A stretch of DNA of 43,278 nt. Source: Clostridia bacterium (GTDB lineage Bacteria > Bacillota_A > Clostridia > Oscillospirales > CAG-272). A program made the translations under genes and the position numbers. Location of the stretch: contig JAFTUD010000019.1 in the NCBI GenBank assembly GCA_017466455.1, positions 1-43,278 on the forward strand, read 5' to 3'. Below are positions 28,706 to 37,387 of the stretch, piece after piece. The notes under the pieces were generated by a model. The model did no database searches. It was not told the origin of the DNA and saw only the letters and a program-made list of their open reading frames with translations. The first letter of the stretch is position 1. Each line of letters starts with the position of its first letter.

Positions 28706-30856
28706 TTATTCCTCGTCTTTTTTAGGAAGAGCGATTATATTATCGAAAATGCCGTCTTCATTTGTTAGCTCGGCAATCTTGCGCACGCTGATTGTATTGA
28801 ATGCGCCATCGAGAATTTGAGATACATATGCATCGCTTTGTTCAAGGGTTGTTTCACCGTCGATAGTTATGAACATACCCATTACAAACTCGGCATCGAC
28901 AAGGGATAGGTCGCTTGGCATTGAAGAAACTGTCACGCTCATTGTTTCGTATTTTTCATCCATTTCACTCATTGTGAACTTTTCAGATGTGAGCGCACCG
29001 TTTTCATCAAGGAGTCCGCCTGCGCTGGCAAGCATTTTTGCTCCTGTTATGAAAATACCAAACTCAACCTTCTTTTCTGTTAATGCCTCATACTGATTAA
29101 GGATTTCAACCTTAATATCAAAGTCGCAAGTGATTGCTGTGCCGTCGTTCTTAATTGAATATCCATCAATCACGATGAGTGCAGGCATTATGGTTTTTTC
29201 TTCGGCAACGCAAACCTCACACTTATAAACCTTTTCTCCGTCCTTTGAATAACCGTCTTTATAAGTTATCTCAACGAATACGGTGAACTTATGCTCGCCT
29301 GTTGGGTCAATATCAAGAGTTACTGTGCCGTCACAGGTTTCGCATTTATAAACGCCTGTTCCCTTATCTCCGCAGGTTGGAGCAAGTGTTGTTTCTTTGA
29401 GGATTGTGTAAGAGTGGTTACCTGTTGCAACTTGGTAAGTTTCTCTTTCTCTACCGCACTCGCACTTATATATTGATTTACCTGTTACTGCACAAGTTTG
29501 TTCAACAAGAACCTTGACAAGTTCGGTATAGTTATGACGGTGGATACCTGTTGCACCCTTTGCAGTTCCGTAAAGGTGAAGCTCACAAATTCTAAGTTGG
29601 CTATCGCCTTTTAGGTGGATTTTTACCATTGTGGTTGAAATTCCCGCAAGGTCAACTTCCATTCTAAATGCGGCTTCGTTTTCAATAAATTCATTATAGG
29701 CTTGAACACTTCTTACAAGGACAAAGTCGTTTTGTTCTCTATCATATACATAGATTTCAAGTGTTTGAGGAACATTGAACACCGCAATGTCAAGCATTGT
29801 AAGGTCGATTTCGGTTCCCATTTCAAATAGGATATACTCGGCAACATCATCGTTTGTTGCGGGATACCAGTAGTCACCCCAAGCGGTAGTCCAACCACCG
29901 TCCCACATATTACCCGGGTTTTGTCCCCAGTCAACATTACCTGTTGATGTAACACTAACATTAACGAATTGAAGCACGCCCTCACGCTTTTCACCGCCAA
30001 GGGTCATTAGGTCAACCTCACCGTTTATAACGAGCTCATAATCACAATCGTCACAAGAGATAAGTCCTTTACCTTGTTCGATGATTTCGGAAACATACGC
30101 GTGTCCTGTGGGCAAGATTGTTGTTGATTCTCTATAAATCTTTTCTCCGCAGTCCATACATTCTTGAACATCCTTACCTCTTTCGGTGCAGGTTGCACTG
30201 CCCGCAATGGGAGTCCAGTCGGTAAGGTTTTTATGGAAACAATCAATCTCGGCAGGGTCAATACCTTTAACTTCGATTTCTTTAAGAGACTGTGTCCAAC
30301 CGATTGTAGTATCGAATACATATTTTACATGTGTTACAACCTCGTTAACAGTATACGAAACTGTTCCAGCGGTGGTAACACCATCGGCAATTGTAACATA
30401 GGACTCGCCACCACTTGTCGAATAGGAAAGTGTATACTTTGTATTTCCTACATGTCCTATTCTAATTGTTGTTACATAGTAACCGCCCTCAAGCGCACTA
30501 TTAAGATCAACGATGATGTATGAGCCACCTGTGTTCATATAAAGACCGTCGTCAAAGTTTCCGTCGAAAACATTGTGCATTCCGCTTCCGCCGTTGAAGC
30601 TACCGTCGGTTCCGTCGCCCTTATAAATCTTCGCAATATCCGCCGAGGATACAACGATTTCGCCTTTTGGTTCGGGTTTTTCAGGCTCGGTATTATCTCC
30701 GCCTTCTCCGCCTTCTCCACCTTCTCCGCCTTGCTCGGGCTCGGTTGCTTCTCCACCTTCGGTTGCAGGTGGGTCAGTTGATTCTTCCGCAAGGGAGGTA
30801 AGTGCCATTGTAAACACAAGAAGTAAAACTATTAAAAGTGATACAAATTTTTTCAT
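28706..30856 (-). CDS. Secreted discoidin-domain surface protein with Cys-pair repeats
   Basis: This is a 716-residue protein. The N-terminus MKKFVSLLIVLLLVFTMALTSLAEE is a signal peptide. Residues ~27-63 are a Gly/Glu/Pro linker (GGEGGEGGEGG). Residues ~68-205 and ~290-455 look like two F5/8-type discoidin (CBM32-like) domains (HNVFDGNFDDGLYMNTGGSYIIVDL; GNMWDGGWTTAWGDYW). Cys-pair units lie between and after them (CTERGKDVQECMDCG, CAVTGKSIYKCECG, CGDKGTGVYKCETC). The last ~120 residues (KVEFGIFITGAKMLAS onward) are a beta-rich domain similar to the last visible part of the 1-1604 protein. There is no LPxTG sortase motif. It is probably a glycan-binding surface protein. Confidence 0.78.
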   Translation of the reverse strand: MKKFVSLLIVLLLVFTMALTSLAEESTDPPATEGGEATEPEQGGEGGEGGEGGDNTEPEKPEPKGEIVVSSADIAKIYKGDGTDGSFNGGSGMHNVFDGNFDDGLYMNTGGSYIIVDLNSALEGGYYVTTIRIGHVGNTKYTLSYSTSGGESYVTIADGVTTAGTVSYTVNEVVTHVKYVFDTTIGWTQSLKEIEVKGIDPAEIDCFHKNLTDWTPIAGSATCTERGKDVQECMDCGEKIYRESTTILPTGHAYVSEIIEQGKGLISCDDCDYELVINGEVDLMTLGGEKREGVLQFVNVSVTSTGNVDWGQNPGNMWDGGWTTAWGDYWYPATNDDVAEYILFEMGTEIDLTMLDIAVFNVPQTLEIYVYDREQNDFVLVRSVQAYNEFIENEAAFRMEVDLAGISTTMVKIHLKGDSQLRICELHLYGTAKGATGIHRHNYTELVKVLVEQTCAVTGKSIYKCECGRERETYQVATGNHSYTILKETTLAPTCGDKGTGVYKCETCDGTVTLDIDPTGEHKFTVFVEITYKDGYSKDGEKVYKCEVCVAEEKTIMPALIVIDGYSIKNDGTAITCDFDIKVEILNQYEALTEKKVEFGIFITGAKMLASAGGLLDENGALTSEKFTMSEMDEKYETMSVTVSSMPSDLSLVDAEFVMGMFITIDGETTLEQSDAYVSQILDGAFNTISVRKIAELTNEDGIFDNIIALPKKDEE

Positions 30857-30899
30857 AATTTTCTCCTTCCTTTTGCTTGATTATATTTACTACAATTAT

Positions 30900-30928
30900 A
30901 TTTTACCATAGTATTACATATGTTTCAA
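30900..30928 (-). promoter_or_regulatory. Promoter of the discoidin surface protein
   Basis: Minus-strand TTGAAA (30923-30928), 17-nt spacer, TAAAAT (30900-30905). Confidence 0.65.
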
Positions 30929-30950
30929 GCATTTTGCACAAAAAACGGAC

Positions 30951-30992
30951 AAAAAAAAAGCATTTTTGTGCAATTTGAACAAAAATGCTTTT
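30951..30992 (-). terminator. Terminator of the YwaF-like gene
   Basis: Perfect 14-bp arms AAAAGCATTTTTGT / ACAAAAATGCTTTT with 9-nt loop; on the minus strand a T9 run follows, 70 nt after the stop at 31062. Confidence 0.82.
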
Positions 30993-31061
30993 ATTTGTTT
31001 TTTAAGAAATCGCTTTCAAAAAGCAACTAATATTCTCCAAAACGGGCAAACAAACGACATA

Positions 31062-32024
31062 TTATTCGTTGTTATTTGTAATTTCGTTTGAAGATGTGTT
31101 TGTTTTTTGCTCTTTTTTAAAGATTTTAGCAACTATTCCTTGACTCGTAAGCTTGCTCCAAAGTCCTTTTACGGTTTTGGGTAGTTTTTTGACATCTTGC
31201 ACAAATGCCTTGTGGTCCTGTGTCATGCTTACAAGGAACGCAAGCGGTGTAACAAGGATATAGGCGGGAATTACAATCCAGAACCAAGGCCAGTATTTAA
31301 GCTCGCCCTTATGCGGTCCTACGGGAACTGTTTTGAAAAATTCGGGAGTAAAGAAGGCGAATATTCCGCCGATTGGGTCAAGGCTTCCGTCCTGATTAAG
31401 CGGTCCCCAAATATATGAGGTGTTCTTATAGTTAGGGATTGGGAAGCGATCTCCTCTTAGCGGGACAAAGCCGAGCTCTGATTGGAAAAGCTGATTGAGC
31501 ATTATAAAGAGCATCAAAAGAAGCAATCCTGTCGGTGCGCTCCACACTCTCTTATACGAAAGCTTATGATGCTTGAACATAAGCATAAGCATTGGAACTG
31601 CAACGAGCATCCAGTGGTGGAAGTAAAATCTTAAGATATCAAGCTGTTCGCCAAGCTGATTTGCCTTATCCATTGGCTCTTGCGGGTAGAATATAGCGAT
31701 AAGACCGCTGATTATTCCTATGTAAACCATGTAGTCCTTTACATATTTATTCTTTACAAAGAACAAAAATGGGAAAAGGGCGATGTTTGCTGCACAAATG
31801 TTTACGAACCACGAGTCACGAAGCAGTCTTGCCTCGTCTGTTGAATACGGTGGGTAATACACCTTTAGGAAGTGCATTAGAAATCCTATTACAAGGATTG
31901 AAAATAAAACTGCCTTTTGAGTCTTTTCACTTTTGTTTCTGAGCAAGAAATACAGTCCCGCTATCAGTCCTGCACTCAGAGCGATAAAGAAGAAATACCA
32001 AAAATTAAACCATTCTATTACCAT
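31062..32024 (-). CDS. YwaF/TIGR02206-like integral membrane protein
   Basis: This is a 320-residue protein with about seven membrane helices across residues 8-260 and a soluble Lys-rich C-terminal tail ending in Asn/Ser. The patterns FLMHFLKVYYPPYS, NICAANIALFPFLFFVKN, LRFYFHHWMLVAVPMLML and ELGFVPLRGDRFP recall the TMEM164/YwaF family (TIGR02206), which has conserved His in the HH motif. Function is unknown. It lies 37 nt downstream of the DUF1292 gene and likely forms an operon with it. Ribosome site AGAGGTAAAAAT precedes ATG 32024. Confidence 0.75.
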   Translation of the reverse strand: MVIEWFNFWYFFFIALSAGLIAGLYFLLRNKSEKTQKAVLFSILVIGFLMHFLKVYYPPYSTDEARLLRDSWFVNICAANIALFPFLFFVKNKYVKDYMVYIGIISGLIAIFYPQEPMDKANQLGEQLDILRFYFHHWMLVAVPMLMLMFKHHKLSYKRVWSAPTGLLLLMLFIMLNQLFQSELGFVPLRGDRFPIPNYKNTSYIWGPLNQDGSLDPIGGIFAFFTPEFFKTVPVGPHKGELKYWPWFWIVIPAYILVTPLAFLVSMTQDHKAFVQDVKKLPKTVKGLWSKLTSQGIVAKIFKKEQKTNTSSNEITNNNE

Positions 32025-32061
32025 ATTTTTACCTCTTTGCTTTTACAAATCGGTGGGGCTT

Positions 32062-32442
32062 TTATTCGTCGTCCTCGCCGTCTTCCTTTTTGCTTTTTTC
32101 TACATTGTCAAGTATTTGGTTATAGGTCGCAAAAACTGCGTTGATAATCTCGTCATCAAGAACGATTTCGTATCTGTCCTGACCCTCGTCATCGGTATAT
32201 GAGTGGAAAACGAGCGCCTCATCCTCCTGCATTCCGGGAATAAGCTCTACGGGCTGCATAATTACATAATACTTTCCCGCATGCGCAACTCCCATAATCA
32301 TAAGGAAGTCAATCTCCTCGCCGTCGGCACTGAGAAGAGTGATAATGTCATCGTCAGGATCGCCACTTGCAAGCTCATCCTCGCTTATTTCGGACAGGTA
32401 ATTTTCAAGCTCATCATTGTTGTTTTTGATTTCGTCACACAT
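32062..32442 (-). CDS. DUF1292 family protein
   Basis: This is a 126-residue, strongly acidic protein (net charge very negative; KSKKEDGEDDE tail). The core DDDIITLLSADGEEIDFLMIMGVAHAGKYYVIMQPVE, then DEALVFHSY and YEIVLDDEIINAVFATYNQIL, is typical of DUF1292 (YrzB-like), a small family common in Bacillota, usually near alaS/ruvX genes and of unknown function. Here it is instead upstream of a membrane protein gene. AAAGGAGA and a consensus promoter (32480-32508) support the start. Confidence 0.87.
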   Translation of the reverse strand: MCDEIKNNNDELENYLSEISEDELASGDPDDDIITLLSADGEEIDFLMIMGVAHAGKYYVIMQPVELIPGMQEDEALVFHSYTDDEGQDRYEIVLDDEIINAVFATYNQILDNVEKSKKEDGEDDE

Positions 32443-32479
32443 TACAAAAATCTCCTTTCATTCTATGAACCTACATATT

Positions 32480-32508
32480 ATTATACAACATAATATGCCA
32501 TTTTGCAA
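32480..32508 (-). promoter_or_regulatory. Promoter of the DUF1292 gene
   Basis: Minus-strand TTGCAA (32503-32508), 17-nt spacer, TATAAT (32480-32485). No hairpin terminator is visible between it and the preceding aroF stop. Confidence 0.68.
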
Positions 32509-32546
32509 TAGTTATGTGAAAATTTGGGATTTCGGGGACGGTGCGC

Positions 32547-33578
32547 TTACTTTCTGAGGTCGGCAATATCGAGAATAAGTCTTTCGGTCTTTTCCCATCC
32601 GAGGCATGGGTCGGTGATTGATTTTCCGTAAATTCCTTCCTCTGCCTTTTGGCATCCGTCCTCAATGTAGCTCTCAATCATAAGACCCTTAACGAGCTTG
32701 AATACATCGGGATTTACTCTTGTGCTATGAAGGATTTCCTTTGAAATTCTAACCTGCTCAGCCCACTTCTTTCCCGAGTTTGCGTGGTTTGTATCAACTA
32801 CAACGCCCGGATTTTGAAGATTTGTTTTTCCGTAAAGCTCAAGAAGGTGAACAAGGTCCTCATAGTGGTAGTTTGGAAGAGATTGACCGTGCTTATTTAC
32901 ATAGCCTCTTAAAATTGCGTGGGTCATTGGGTTTCCGCTACTCTCAACCTCCCAACCGCGGTAGATGAAGGTGTGTGAGTGCTGTCCTGCGGTTATTGAG
33001 TTCATCATTACGCTAAGGTCACCGCTTGTCGGGTTTTTCATTCCTACGGGAATATCAAGTCCGCTTGCGGTAAGGCGGTGCTGTTGGTTTTCAACTGAGC
33101 GTGCGCCTACTGCGACATATGAAAGAAGGTCGGAGAGGTATCTGTGGTTTTCAGGGTAAAGCATTTCATCAGCGCAGGAGAAGCCTGTTTCCTCCATAGC
33201 CTTCATATGAAGCTTACGGATTGCGATAACGCCCTTTAGCATATCGGGGCTTTCGTTAGGGTCGGGCTGGTGAAGCATTCCCTTATATCCGTCACCCGTT
33301 GTTCTTGGCTTATTGGTGTAGATACGGGGAATAATTACTATCTTATCCTGAACCTTATCCTGAACCTTACGAAGACGGCATATGTAATCAATTACCGCGT
33401 CCTCTCTGTCTGCCGAGCATGGTCCTATAACAAGCGCGAGCTTATTGCTCTTGCCTGTAAAGATGTCTTGAATTTCCTTATCATTCTTCGCCTTTATTTC
33501 GGAAAGCTCGTCAGTAACGGGGTACATTGCCTTTATTTCCTGCGGAGTTGGTAGCTTTCTTTTGAAGTTCATGTTCAT
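32547..33578 (-). CDS. aroF: 3-Deoxy-7-phosphoheptulonate (DAHP) synthase, class I (AroF/G/H type)
   Basis: This enzyme condenses phosphoenolpyruvate and erythrose 4-phosphate to begin the shikimate pathway. The 343-residue size is typical of the class I-alpha (AroG-like) enzymes. Motifs: LALVIGPCSADR (48-59), RIYTNKPRTTGDGYKG, EMLYPENHRYLSDLLSYVAVGARSVENQQHR, PVGMKNPTSGD, VVVDTNHANSGK and the metal-binding DPCLGWEKTE. It is the last gene of the aromatic operon, 56 nt after tyrA. AAAGGAAA precedes ATG 33578; MNMN at the start gives a second in-frame ATG two codons later. Confidence 0.95.
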   Translation of the reverse strand: MNMNFKRKLPTPQEIKAMYPVTDELSEIKAKNDKEIQDIFTGKSNKLALVIGPCSADREDAVIDYICRLRKVQDKVQDKIVIIPRIYTNKPRTTGDGYKGMLHQPDPNESPDMLKGVIAIRKLHMKAMEETGFSCADEMLYPENHRYLSDLLSYVAVGARSVENQQHRLTASGLDIPVGMKNPTSGDLSVMMNSITAGQHSHTFIYRGWEVESSGNPMTHAILRGYVNKHGQSLPNYHYEDLVHLLELYGKTNLQNPGVVVDTNHANSGKKWAEQVRISKEILHSTRVNPDVFKLVKGLMIESYIEDGCQKAEEGIYGKSITDPCLGWEKTERLILDIADLRK

Positions 33579-33634
33579 AGTGTTTTTCCTTTGCTATTTT
33601 GCGGTACGCTGACCTGTATTTTATTTTTTATTTT

Positions 33635-34492
33635 TTATTTTTTGTCAAAGAATTTCCTGCGCTCGGTTGAAATGCGCATCATTTCCTTCATTTTATCTAT
33701 GTCCTCGTTTTCAAGAGCGCTTTTAAGCTCGGTGAATTTGGACATAAAGAGATTCATTTGGTTTATCAGCTCATCCTTATTAAGAAGGAAAAGCTCGCTC
33801 CACATTTCATCGTTGATTTTCGCTATTCGTGTAAGGTCACGGAAGGAGTCTCCTGTATAGTCAACAAGATTTTCGCTCTCCTTACAGTCCATAAGCGAAA
33901 CAGCGATACAGTGGGTAAGCTGTGATAGGAAGCCTATCATTTCATCGTGCTCCTCAGGGCTTAGCTCACACACGGTTTTGAAGCCGAGGAGTCTGCCGAG
34001 CTGTTTTACTGTATTTATCGCCTCGGGAGTGTTTTTTGAGGTTGGGGTTACTATGTAGTTTGCCTTATTGAAAATGCTTTTATCGGCATTTTCTACTCCG
34101 TATACCTCCTTACCTGCCATTGGGTGCGCGGGGACAAATTCAACATCGTCCCTTAGCATGCTTTGGATTTTATAGACTATTGCACACTTTACGCCCGTTA
34201 CATCGGTGATGATTGCTCCCGATTTGAGCTTTGATTGGTGTTTTTCAATCCAGTCAATGAAAATCTTGGGATATAGTGCGAAAACGACTACATCAAATTG
34301 CTTTATATATTCCTCATTTATCTCGGTTGTGCCGTGGGCGATAATGCCCTTTTCCTTGGCGTAGGTAATTGAGCGCTCGGAGCGAGTGATTGCCCCTACC
34401 TCATAGCCGAGGTCGCTGAGTGCCTGCGCATAGCTACCGCCGATAAGTCCTAAGCCGACAATGAGAAATTTTATGTCGTTTATTACCTTCAT
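33635..34492 (-). CDS. tyrA: Prephenate dehydrogenase
   Basis: TyrA oxidatively decarboxylates prephenate to 4-hydroxyphenylpyruvate using NAD(P), the step towards tyrosine. The protein has 285 residues. The Rossmann motif LIVGLGLIGGSYAQALSDLGY (10-30), the VTDVTGVK and PAHPMAGKE segments (substrate and nicotinamide site, with the catalytic His) and QLTHCIAVSLM are in place. It ends about residue 285 with no ACT domain, so tyrosine feedback would have to act elsewhere. It starts 1 nt after the aroA stop. Confidence 0.93.
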   Translation of the reverse strand: MKVINDIKFLIVGLGLIGGSYAQALSDLGYEVGAITRSERSITYAKEKGIIAHGTTEINEEYIKQFDVVVFALYPKIFIDWIEKHQSKLKSGAIITDVTGVKCAIVYKIQSMLRDDVEFVPAHPMAGKEVYGVENADKSIFNKANYIVTPTSKNTPEAINTVKQLGRLLGFKTVCELSPEEHDEMIGFLSQLTHCIAVSLMDCKESENLVDYTGDSFRDLTRIAKINDEMWSELFLLNKDELINQMNLFMSKFTELKSALENEDIDKMKEMMRISTERRKFFDKK

Positions 34493-34493
34493 T

Positions 34494-35702
34494 TTATCTT
34501 TTTACCTCATATTTTACGCCGTGACGCTTAACGGTATCGAAAAATGTCGGGAAGCTCTTATTCACCGCCTCAGCCCCCTCAAGGGTTGCTCCCGTAAGAG
34601 ATGCAAGAACGCTGAGCGCCATAGCTATTCTATGGTCGTTATGCGAGCTAAGAGGCTCACTCGGCTTTTTAAGATCGCTTTTATGTATTTTTACCGCATT
34701 TTCGTACACATCAAGGCGTATTCCGAATTTAGAAAGCTCACTTGCCATTGCTGTGGCACGGTCACTTTCCTTGATAGCAAGGCGCTTTGTTCCCGTTATA
34801 TACCCGCCATTTTTCGCTCCGCACAGGGCAAAGAGGATTGGGGCAAGGTCGGGGCATTCAGAGATATCCGCCTCAAAATATCCCTTCGCTATTTCCTTAA
34901 ACATTGTTTTATAAATCATATCTCCCTGACGGGAGTAATAATTTAGTCCTTTTACAGACACATCTGCCCCTAAAACGCCATAGGCGTCAAGGAAGGCGGA
35001 GTTTGAAAAGTCGCCCTCTACAAATGTATTCCTCGGGGTGTAGCTTTGATTACCCCTTATGAAAAACTCGTTATTTTCTCTTTCCTCAATTTCAATTCCA
35101 AAGCGTGAAAGGCAATCAAGGGTTATATCAATATAGGGTCTGCTTTCAAGGGCGGTGGTGATTTTTACCACGCTATCGCCGTTTAGAGTTGGCAGGGCGA
35201 AGAAAAGACCGCTTATAAACTGGCTGCTTATATCTCCGCGCACGAGGAAGGTATCGGGCTTTAGCTGTCCGCTGAAGCGGATTGTATCCTCGCCGAGATA
35301 TTCAAGACGGATATTTTGCTCCCTGCAAATATCCTCATACACGCTAATTCCTCTTGAAATTAAGCGCTTTGTGCCCTTAAACTCGCACACTCCCCCTCTT
35401 GCAAGGGCGATTGGAATGAAAAATCTCAGTGTGCTTCCGCTTTCGCGACAGTTGAATTGGCTTGTCGCGCTTTCGGGCTTATTATCCTCAAAAATGACCC
35501 TTGCGCCACGCACGGTATATGATGTGCCGAGCGTCCTTATGCAGTCAAGGGTGGCAAGCATATCCTCGCTTTTTGCGACACGGGATACACTGCACTCCTT
35601 ACCCGAAAGGCATGACGCTATAAGAAGCCTATGCGCATAGCTCTTTGACGGGGGCGCTACAAATGTACCGCTTGGGAAGCCCTTTTTTATCGTTATTTCC
35701 AT
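34494..35702 (-). CDS. aroA: 3-Phosphoshikimate 1-carboxyvinyltransferase (EPSP synthase)
   Basis: AroA transfers enolpyruvate from phosphoenolpyruvate to shikimate 3-phosphate. The 402 residues are slightly shorter than the usual ~430. Motifs: PPSKSYAHRLLIAS (17-30), NCRESGSTLRFFIPIALA (phosphoenolpyruvate region), GDISSQFISGLFFALP, SRPYIDITLDCLSRFG, VEGDFSNSAFLDAYG, KESDRATAMASEL and SHNDHRIAMALSVLA. It overlaps aroQ by 10 nt and is followed by tyrA after 1 nt, so translation is coupled. Whether it is glyphosate-tolerant cannot be decided without comparison. Confidence 0.95.
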   Translation of the reverse strand: MEITIKKGFPSGTFVAPPSKSYAHRLLIASCLSGKECSVSRVAKSEDMLATLDCIRTLGTSYTVRGARVIFEDNKPESATSQFNCRESGSTLRFFIPIALARGGVCEFKGTKRLISRGISVYEDICREQNIRLEYLGEDTIRFSGQLKPDTFLVRGDISSQFISGLFFALPTLNGDSVVKITTALESRPYIDITLDCLSRFGIEIEERENNEFFIRGNQSYTPRNTFVEGDFSNSAFLDAYGVLGADVSVKGLNYYSRQGDMIYKTMFKEIAKGYFEADISECPDLAPILFALCGAKNGGYITGTKRLAIKESDRATAMASELSKFGIRLDVYENAVKIHKSDLKKPSEPLSSHNDHRIAMALSVLASLTGATLEGAEAVNKSFPTFFDTVKRHGVKYEVKR

Positions 35703-36142
35703 TTTTTATTTTTTATTCCTTCGATTAAGATGTCAATAGCCTCATTATAGCCCGCAAAGCCCTTTCCGCTTATTGTCGCCTTGGCTACCTGTCTTATATA
35801 GCTTATTTGTCTGAAATCCTCGCGAGAGGAAACATCTGAGATATGGACCTCAACGGTTGGGATATTTACCGCCTTTGCCGCATCGAGAATTGCGACGCTT
35901 GTATGGGTATATGCGCCCGGGTTGATGACAATTCCGTCAAGGTTATCAAAGTATGCTCTTTGAATTGCGTCAACGAGGTCGCCCTCGTGATTTGATTGAT
36001 AAAACTGAACTCCTACGCCCCTTGTAACTGCATAGTCGGTGACCATTTGAACAAGGTCGGAGTAGGTGTTTCCACCGTATATTTCGGGCTCTCTTATGCC
36101 CAAAAGGTTCAGATTAGGTCCGTTGATTACAAGAATTTTCAT
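35693..36142 (-). CDS. aroQ: 3-Dehydroquinate dehydratase, type II
   Basis: This 149-residue dodecameric type II enzyme dehydrates 3-dehydroquinate. Motifs: GPNLNLLGIREPEIYGG with the catalytic Tyr (9-25), FYQSNHEGDLVDAIQ, INPGAYTHTSVAILDA (with the Asn/His substrate residues) and EVHISDVSSREDFR. It overlaps aroE-aroK by 4 nt (36139-36142) and aroA by 10 nt. Confidence 0.96.
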   Translation of the reverse strand: MKILVINGPNLNLLGIREPEIYGGNTYSDLVQMVTDYAVTRGVGVQFYQSNHEGDLVDAIQRAYFDNLDGIVINPGAYTHTSVAILDAAKAVNIPTVEVHISDVSSREDFRQISYIRQVAKATISGKGFAGYNEAIDILIEGIKNKKWK

Positions 36143-37374
36143 TGAAAAAATTCTCCTTTTATTATTTCCGCGATTTGCGGTATTGTTCCGTTTGCCGGTA
36201 TGATTTTGTCTGCTACCGATTTATAGATTTCGTGTCTTTTGAAATAGAGCTGTCTTAGCGCCTCAAAGTCCGATGCGGTTGGGCGGTCCGAGGTTGGGGT
36301 TAGAAGCTCCACCGAGCGATTGAGGAAATAGAGCCGTCCGTTTTGCTTTAGCGCCTTGACATTCTCATTTTTCAAAACTGCGCCTCCGCCTGTGGCTATA
36401 ATTATGCCGTTTTGGGCGCTTACCTCTCTTATAACCTCGCTCTCAACCTCGCGGAATTTCTCCTCTCCGTAAAGCGCGAAATACTCGGATATTGGCATAC
36501 CGATTTTTTTAATGATTTCATCATCGGTATCAACAACGCTTCTGCCCGTTATGCTTGAGAGGTACATTGCGGTTGTGGTTTTTCCCGACGAGGGCATACC
36601 GATTAGAACGATATTTTCCTTTTCCTTAAGGATTTGCTTGAATATTTTCTCACATTCGCTATCGCTGATTTGCGAACCTGTGAAGATTTTTGAGGCATAT
36701 ATTGCCTGCGATACGAGCATATAGAGTCCGCCCTCGCTCCTTATTCCTCTTTTCTTGGCTTCAAGAACAAGGCTTGTGCGAAGCGGGTTATATATAGCAT
36801 CAACAACTCCATTAAGGGCTGGGAATTTGCTTATATCTATTATTGTTTCCCCGTTTTTCGGATACATTCCCACGGGTGTGGTATTTATTATAATTTGCGC
36901 ATCAGTGTGATTTTCATACATTTCGCTGTACGAAATATCGGCGCCGTCGCTACGGCCGACAACGACAATTTCGCTTGCTCCCATATCCTTTAAAACCGCT
37001 TTTGCGGTCTTTGAGGTGCCACCTGTGCCGAGGATTAGCGCCTTTTTGCCCTCCGGTCTTATTTTTGCGTGATTAATGAGCGCGCGCATGCCCTCATAAT
37101 CGGTATTATAGCCACAGAGGGTGCCATTTTCGTTTTTAACCGTATTTACTGCACCTATTTTTTGAGCGTTTTCCGAAACGGTGTCAAGGTATGGAATTAC
37201 GCTTTCCTTATATGGGATTGTGACATTTATTCCAACAAACTCGGGGCTTTTGAAGAAGTTTCCAAGCTTGTCCTTGGCGATTGGGCAAATTTCGTAGGTA
37301 TAGCTTGCGATTTTCTCGTGAATTTCCTTTGAGAAGCTATGCCCCAAGCGCTCACCTATTAGTCCGTATTTCAT
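36139..37374 (-). CDS. aroE-aroK: Shikimate dehydrogenase - shikimate kinase fusion
   Basis: This 411-residue protein carries out two successive steps in one chain. Residues 1-~245 are AroE: GERLGHSFSKEIHEK (substrate loop), NVTIPYKESVIPYL (catalytic Lys), GAVNTV, GYNTDYEGM and ALILGTGGTSKTA (NADP site), ending in EGGLYMLVSQAI. Residues ~252-411 are AroK: Walker A GMPSSGKTT, VDTDDEIIKKIGM (Mg and shikimate site), FREVESEVIREV, ATGGGAV and a C-terminal lid with TSDRPTA. The junction is a short helix (SECEKIFKQILKEKENIVLI), and the reading frame is uninterrupted. Such a fusion is unusual; separate genes are the rule. Confidence 0.93.
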   Translation of the reverse strand: MKYGLIGERLGHSFSKEIHEKIASYTYEICPIAKDKLGNFFKSPEFVGINVTIPYKESVIPYLDTVSENAQKIGAVNTVKNENGTLCGYNTDYEGMRALINHAKIRPEGKKALILGTGGTSKTAKAVLKDMGASEIVVVGRSDGADISYSEMYENHTDAQIIINTTPVGMYPKNGETIIDISKFPALNGVVDAIYNPLRTSLVLEAKKRGIRSEGGLYMLVSQAIYASKIFTGSQISDSECEKIFKQILKEKENIVLIGMPSSGKTTTAMYLSSITGRSVVDTDDEIIKKIGMPISEYFALYGEEKFREVESEVIREVSAQNGIIIATGGGAVLKNENVKALKQNGRLYFLNRSVELLTPTSDRPTASDFEALRQLYFKRHEIYKSVADKIIPANGTIPQIAEIIKGEFFQ

Positions 37375-37387
37375 TTTGAAGTCCTTT

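Noticed and set aside
28706..30856. Sortase anchoring of the discoidin protein through ALPKKDEE at its C-terminus
   Set aside because: There is no LPxTG followed by a hydrophobic segment and basic tail.
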